From Bacteroidales bacterium (GTDB lineage Bacteria; Bacteroidota; Bacteroidia; Bacteroidales; VadinHA17): a stretch of 7,937 nucleotides of DNA. The first letter of the stretch is position 1. Each line of letters opens with the position of its first letter. Positions 6,811-7,937 of the stretch are shown here, piece after piece. The DNA lies in contig JAKEGI010000082.1 of the NCBI GenBank assembly GCA_022615595.1, positions 1 through 7,937 on the forward strand. The letters are read 5' to 3'. A model generated the notes under the pieces. The model searched no databases, was not told the origin of the DNA, and saw only the letters and a list, made by a program, of their open reading frames with translations. A program made the position numbers and the translations under genes.

Positions 6811-6847
6811 GCAGCCAATTTAATGCATATCTTTGCACCCAATTTAA
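6811..6847. repeat. Imperfect 13-base direct repeat bracketing the ligase-side promoter box
   Basis: GCAGCCAATTTAA at 6811-6823 recurs as GCACCCAATTTAA at 6835-6847 with one mismatch and a start-to-start distance of 24 bases. The copies flank the candidate -7 box at 6828-6835, with the second covering the expected start of transcription. Direct repeats placed this way can be paired binding sites for a regulator. This is an inference from position and similarity only. Confidence 0.4.
6828..6835 (+). promoter_or_regulatory. Candidate Bacteroidetes-type -7 box for the acyl-CoA synthetase-like gene
   Basis: TATCTTTG matches TAnnTTTG exactly and lies 22 bases upstream of the ATG at 6858, implying a leader of roughly 15 bases. 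A convincing TTTG -33 element is not visible; the region about 20-30 bases upstream has only the weaker GGTTTATG. The divergent position opposite the queD-side box supports a promoter here. Confidence 0.45.
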
Positions 6848-6857
6848 CAATAAGCAG

Positions 6858-7937
6858 ATGGAGAGTAAAAAAGCGTTGACAATCCCGTTCCTTATGTCGG
6901 AGAGCTTCAGGAAAAATGGTGAAAACAAGGCCATGGGATTCGTGGGAGAAGAGGTTATTACGTATAACCAGCTTAAGAGCACCGTTGATGCCATCATCGG
7001 AATGCTTGAAAATTATTCTGTGGGTCATGGTGACAGGGTGGCCATTCTGAGCGGCAGCATGCCCAACTGGGGTGCCACATACCTTGCCGTGACATCAATG
7101 GGAGCGGTAATTGTTCCCATTCTGCCGGATTTCACTCCGGAAGAGATATCCAATGTTCTGATTCACTCAGGAAGCAAAGTGCTCTTCGTTTCAGGCGCTC
7201 TTACAGTTAAGGTTGCAGGCTTCAGGTCTGATGCACTGAAGGCAGTTATTACCACCGACGATTTTGCGGTACTGTCAGGTTACAACGGCACAGGGTTCGT
7301 TCCCTCGCGCAGGCCTGAGAAAGAGTATCATGTCGGGGAGGAAGACCTCGCAGCAATAATTTACACTTCAGGCACAACCGGCAAGTCGAAGGGAGTCATG
7401 CTCACGCATAAGAACATCAGCTTTAACGCCCAGAAATGCCTCACGATTCAGAAGATAGAGAATGATGACCTGTTTCTTTCAATACTTCCTCTCTCGCACA
7501 CTTATGAACAGACGCTCGGGCTGATACTTCCCCTATTCAACGGTGCGGCCATTTATTACCTTCGCAAGGCTCCGACGCCGGCGGTGCTGCTTCCGGCCCT
7601 GGAGCAGGTGAGGCCGACAATAATGCTTACGGTGCCGCTTATAATGGAGAAGATATATTTCAACAAGATAGCGACAACCTTCAACAAGAAGAAGATAGTT
7701 TCGCTGCTTTATCACACTGCACCCTTCCGCAGGCTTTTAAACCGTCTTGCAGGCAAGAAACTGTACCAGACATTCGGCGGGAGATTGAGATTCTTCGGTA
7801 TCGGCGGAGCCAAGCTGAATCACACCGTTGAGCAGTTCCTCATCGATGCAAAGTTTCCGTATGCTATCGGTTATGGCCTTACAGAGACATCTCCTCTGCT
7901 TGCCGGCACACTCGTAGGCAGCACCAGGCTCGGATCA
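6858..7937 (+). CDS. AMP-binding long-chain fatty acid--CoA ligase-like protein, 3'-truncated by window edge
   Basis: This is an adenylate-forming enzyme that most likely activates fatty acids to acyl-AMP and then acyl-CoA for lipid synthesis or degradation. The 360 visible residues cover most of the large N-terminal domain. ITYNQLK (34-40) and GDRVAILSGSMPNW (58-71) open the fold. The ATP-gripping Thr/Ser/Gly-rich loop IYTSGTTGKSKG is at 168-179, PLSHTYEQT at 211-219, the GIGGAKL motif at 314-320 and the adenine-binding YGLTETSP motif at 339-346. The FFGIGGAKL and YGLTETSPLLA style fits FadD15/FAA-type long-chain ligases better than acetyl-CoA synthetase or peptide synthetase domains. The hinge and C-terminal lysine domain lie beyond base 7937. 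The ATG at 6858 is the first in frame after a TGA at 6786-6788, and it follows a -7-like box. There is no obvious N-terminal signal. Chain-length preference cannot be read from sequence alone. Confidence 0.9.
   Translation, partial: MESKKALTIPFLMSESFRKNGENKAMGFVGEEVITYNQLKSTVDAIIGMLENYSVGHGDRVAILSGSMPNWGATYLAVTSMGAVIVPILPDFTPEEISNVLIHSGSKVLFVSGALTVKVAGFRSDALKAVITTDDFAVLSGYNGTGFVPSRRPEKEYHVGEEDLAAIIYTSGTTGKSKGVMLTHKNISFNAQKCLTIQKIENDDLFLSILPLSHTYEQTLGLILPLFNGAAIYYLRKAPTPAVLLPALEQVRPTIMLTVPLIMEKIYFNKIATTFNKKKIVSLLYHTAPFRRLLNRLAGKKLYQTFGGRLRFFGIGGAKLNHTVEQFLIDAKFPYAIGYGLTETSPLLAGTLVGSTRLGS

Noticed and set aside
6800..7028. Short - strand frames opposite the start of the acyl-CoA ligase gene
   Set aside because: They overlap conserved ligase coding sequence and have no motifs or plausible start signals.
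1..7937. An undescribed defence, mobile or biosynthetic system
   Set aside because: Every gene belongs to a familiar housekeeping family, coding is dense, and no transposase, integrase, CRISPR repeat, tRNA-flanked insertion or unknown gene cluster is present.

Overview
The window is ordinary chromosomal housekeeping sequence, most likely from a member of the Bacteroidota, probably Bacteroidales-like. Three things point there. HemD is the divergent Bacteroidetes form and sits directly upstream of rnpA. Two start-proximal TAnnTTTG boxes resemble the Bacteroidetes -7 element. Most genes lack Shine-Dalgarno sequences. Assignment below phylum is not supported by what I can read.

Layout. On the + strand, bases 1-2781 hold the 3' part of hemD (uroporphyrinogen-III synthase), rnpA (RNase P protein) and a membrane-anchored S41 carboxy-terminal processing protease. 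A strong hairpin with a T-rich tail lies between hemD and rnpA and affects the choice of rnpA start. The protease starts essentially at the rnpA stop. Facing it on the - strand is a tight four-gene unit read from 6715 down to 2802: queD (6-carboxytetrahydropterin synthase), polA (full-length DNA polymerase I), moaD and moaE (the two molybdopterin synthase subunits). queD and polA overlap as ATGA, and the other gaps are 14 and 10 bases. The two units converge with only 20 bases between their stops.

Bases 6716-6857 are a 142-base divergent intergenic region between queD and a + strand AMP-binding (long-chain acyl-CoA synthetase-like) gene that runs off the right edge. It carries a -7-like box on each strand, an 18-base inverted repeat over the queD-side box and a 13-base imperfect direct repeat bracketing the ligase-side box. 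It is the richest regulatory candidate in the window.

The genes do not form one pathway. HemD serves tetrapyrrole synthesis, RnpA serves tRNA maturation, the S41 enzyme serves envelope proteolysis, QueD serves queuosine/deazapurine synthesis, PolA serves DNA repair and replication, MoaD/E serve molybdenum cofactor synthesis, and the ligase activates fatty acids. I see no mobile element, CRISPR array, tRNA, rRNA, toxin-antitoxin or defence system, and no convincing undescribed system. The points worth a second look are small regulatory or structural signals and a shortened MoaE C-terminus.
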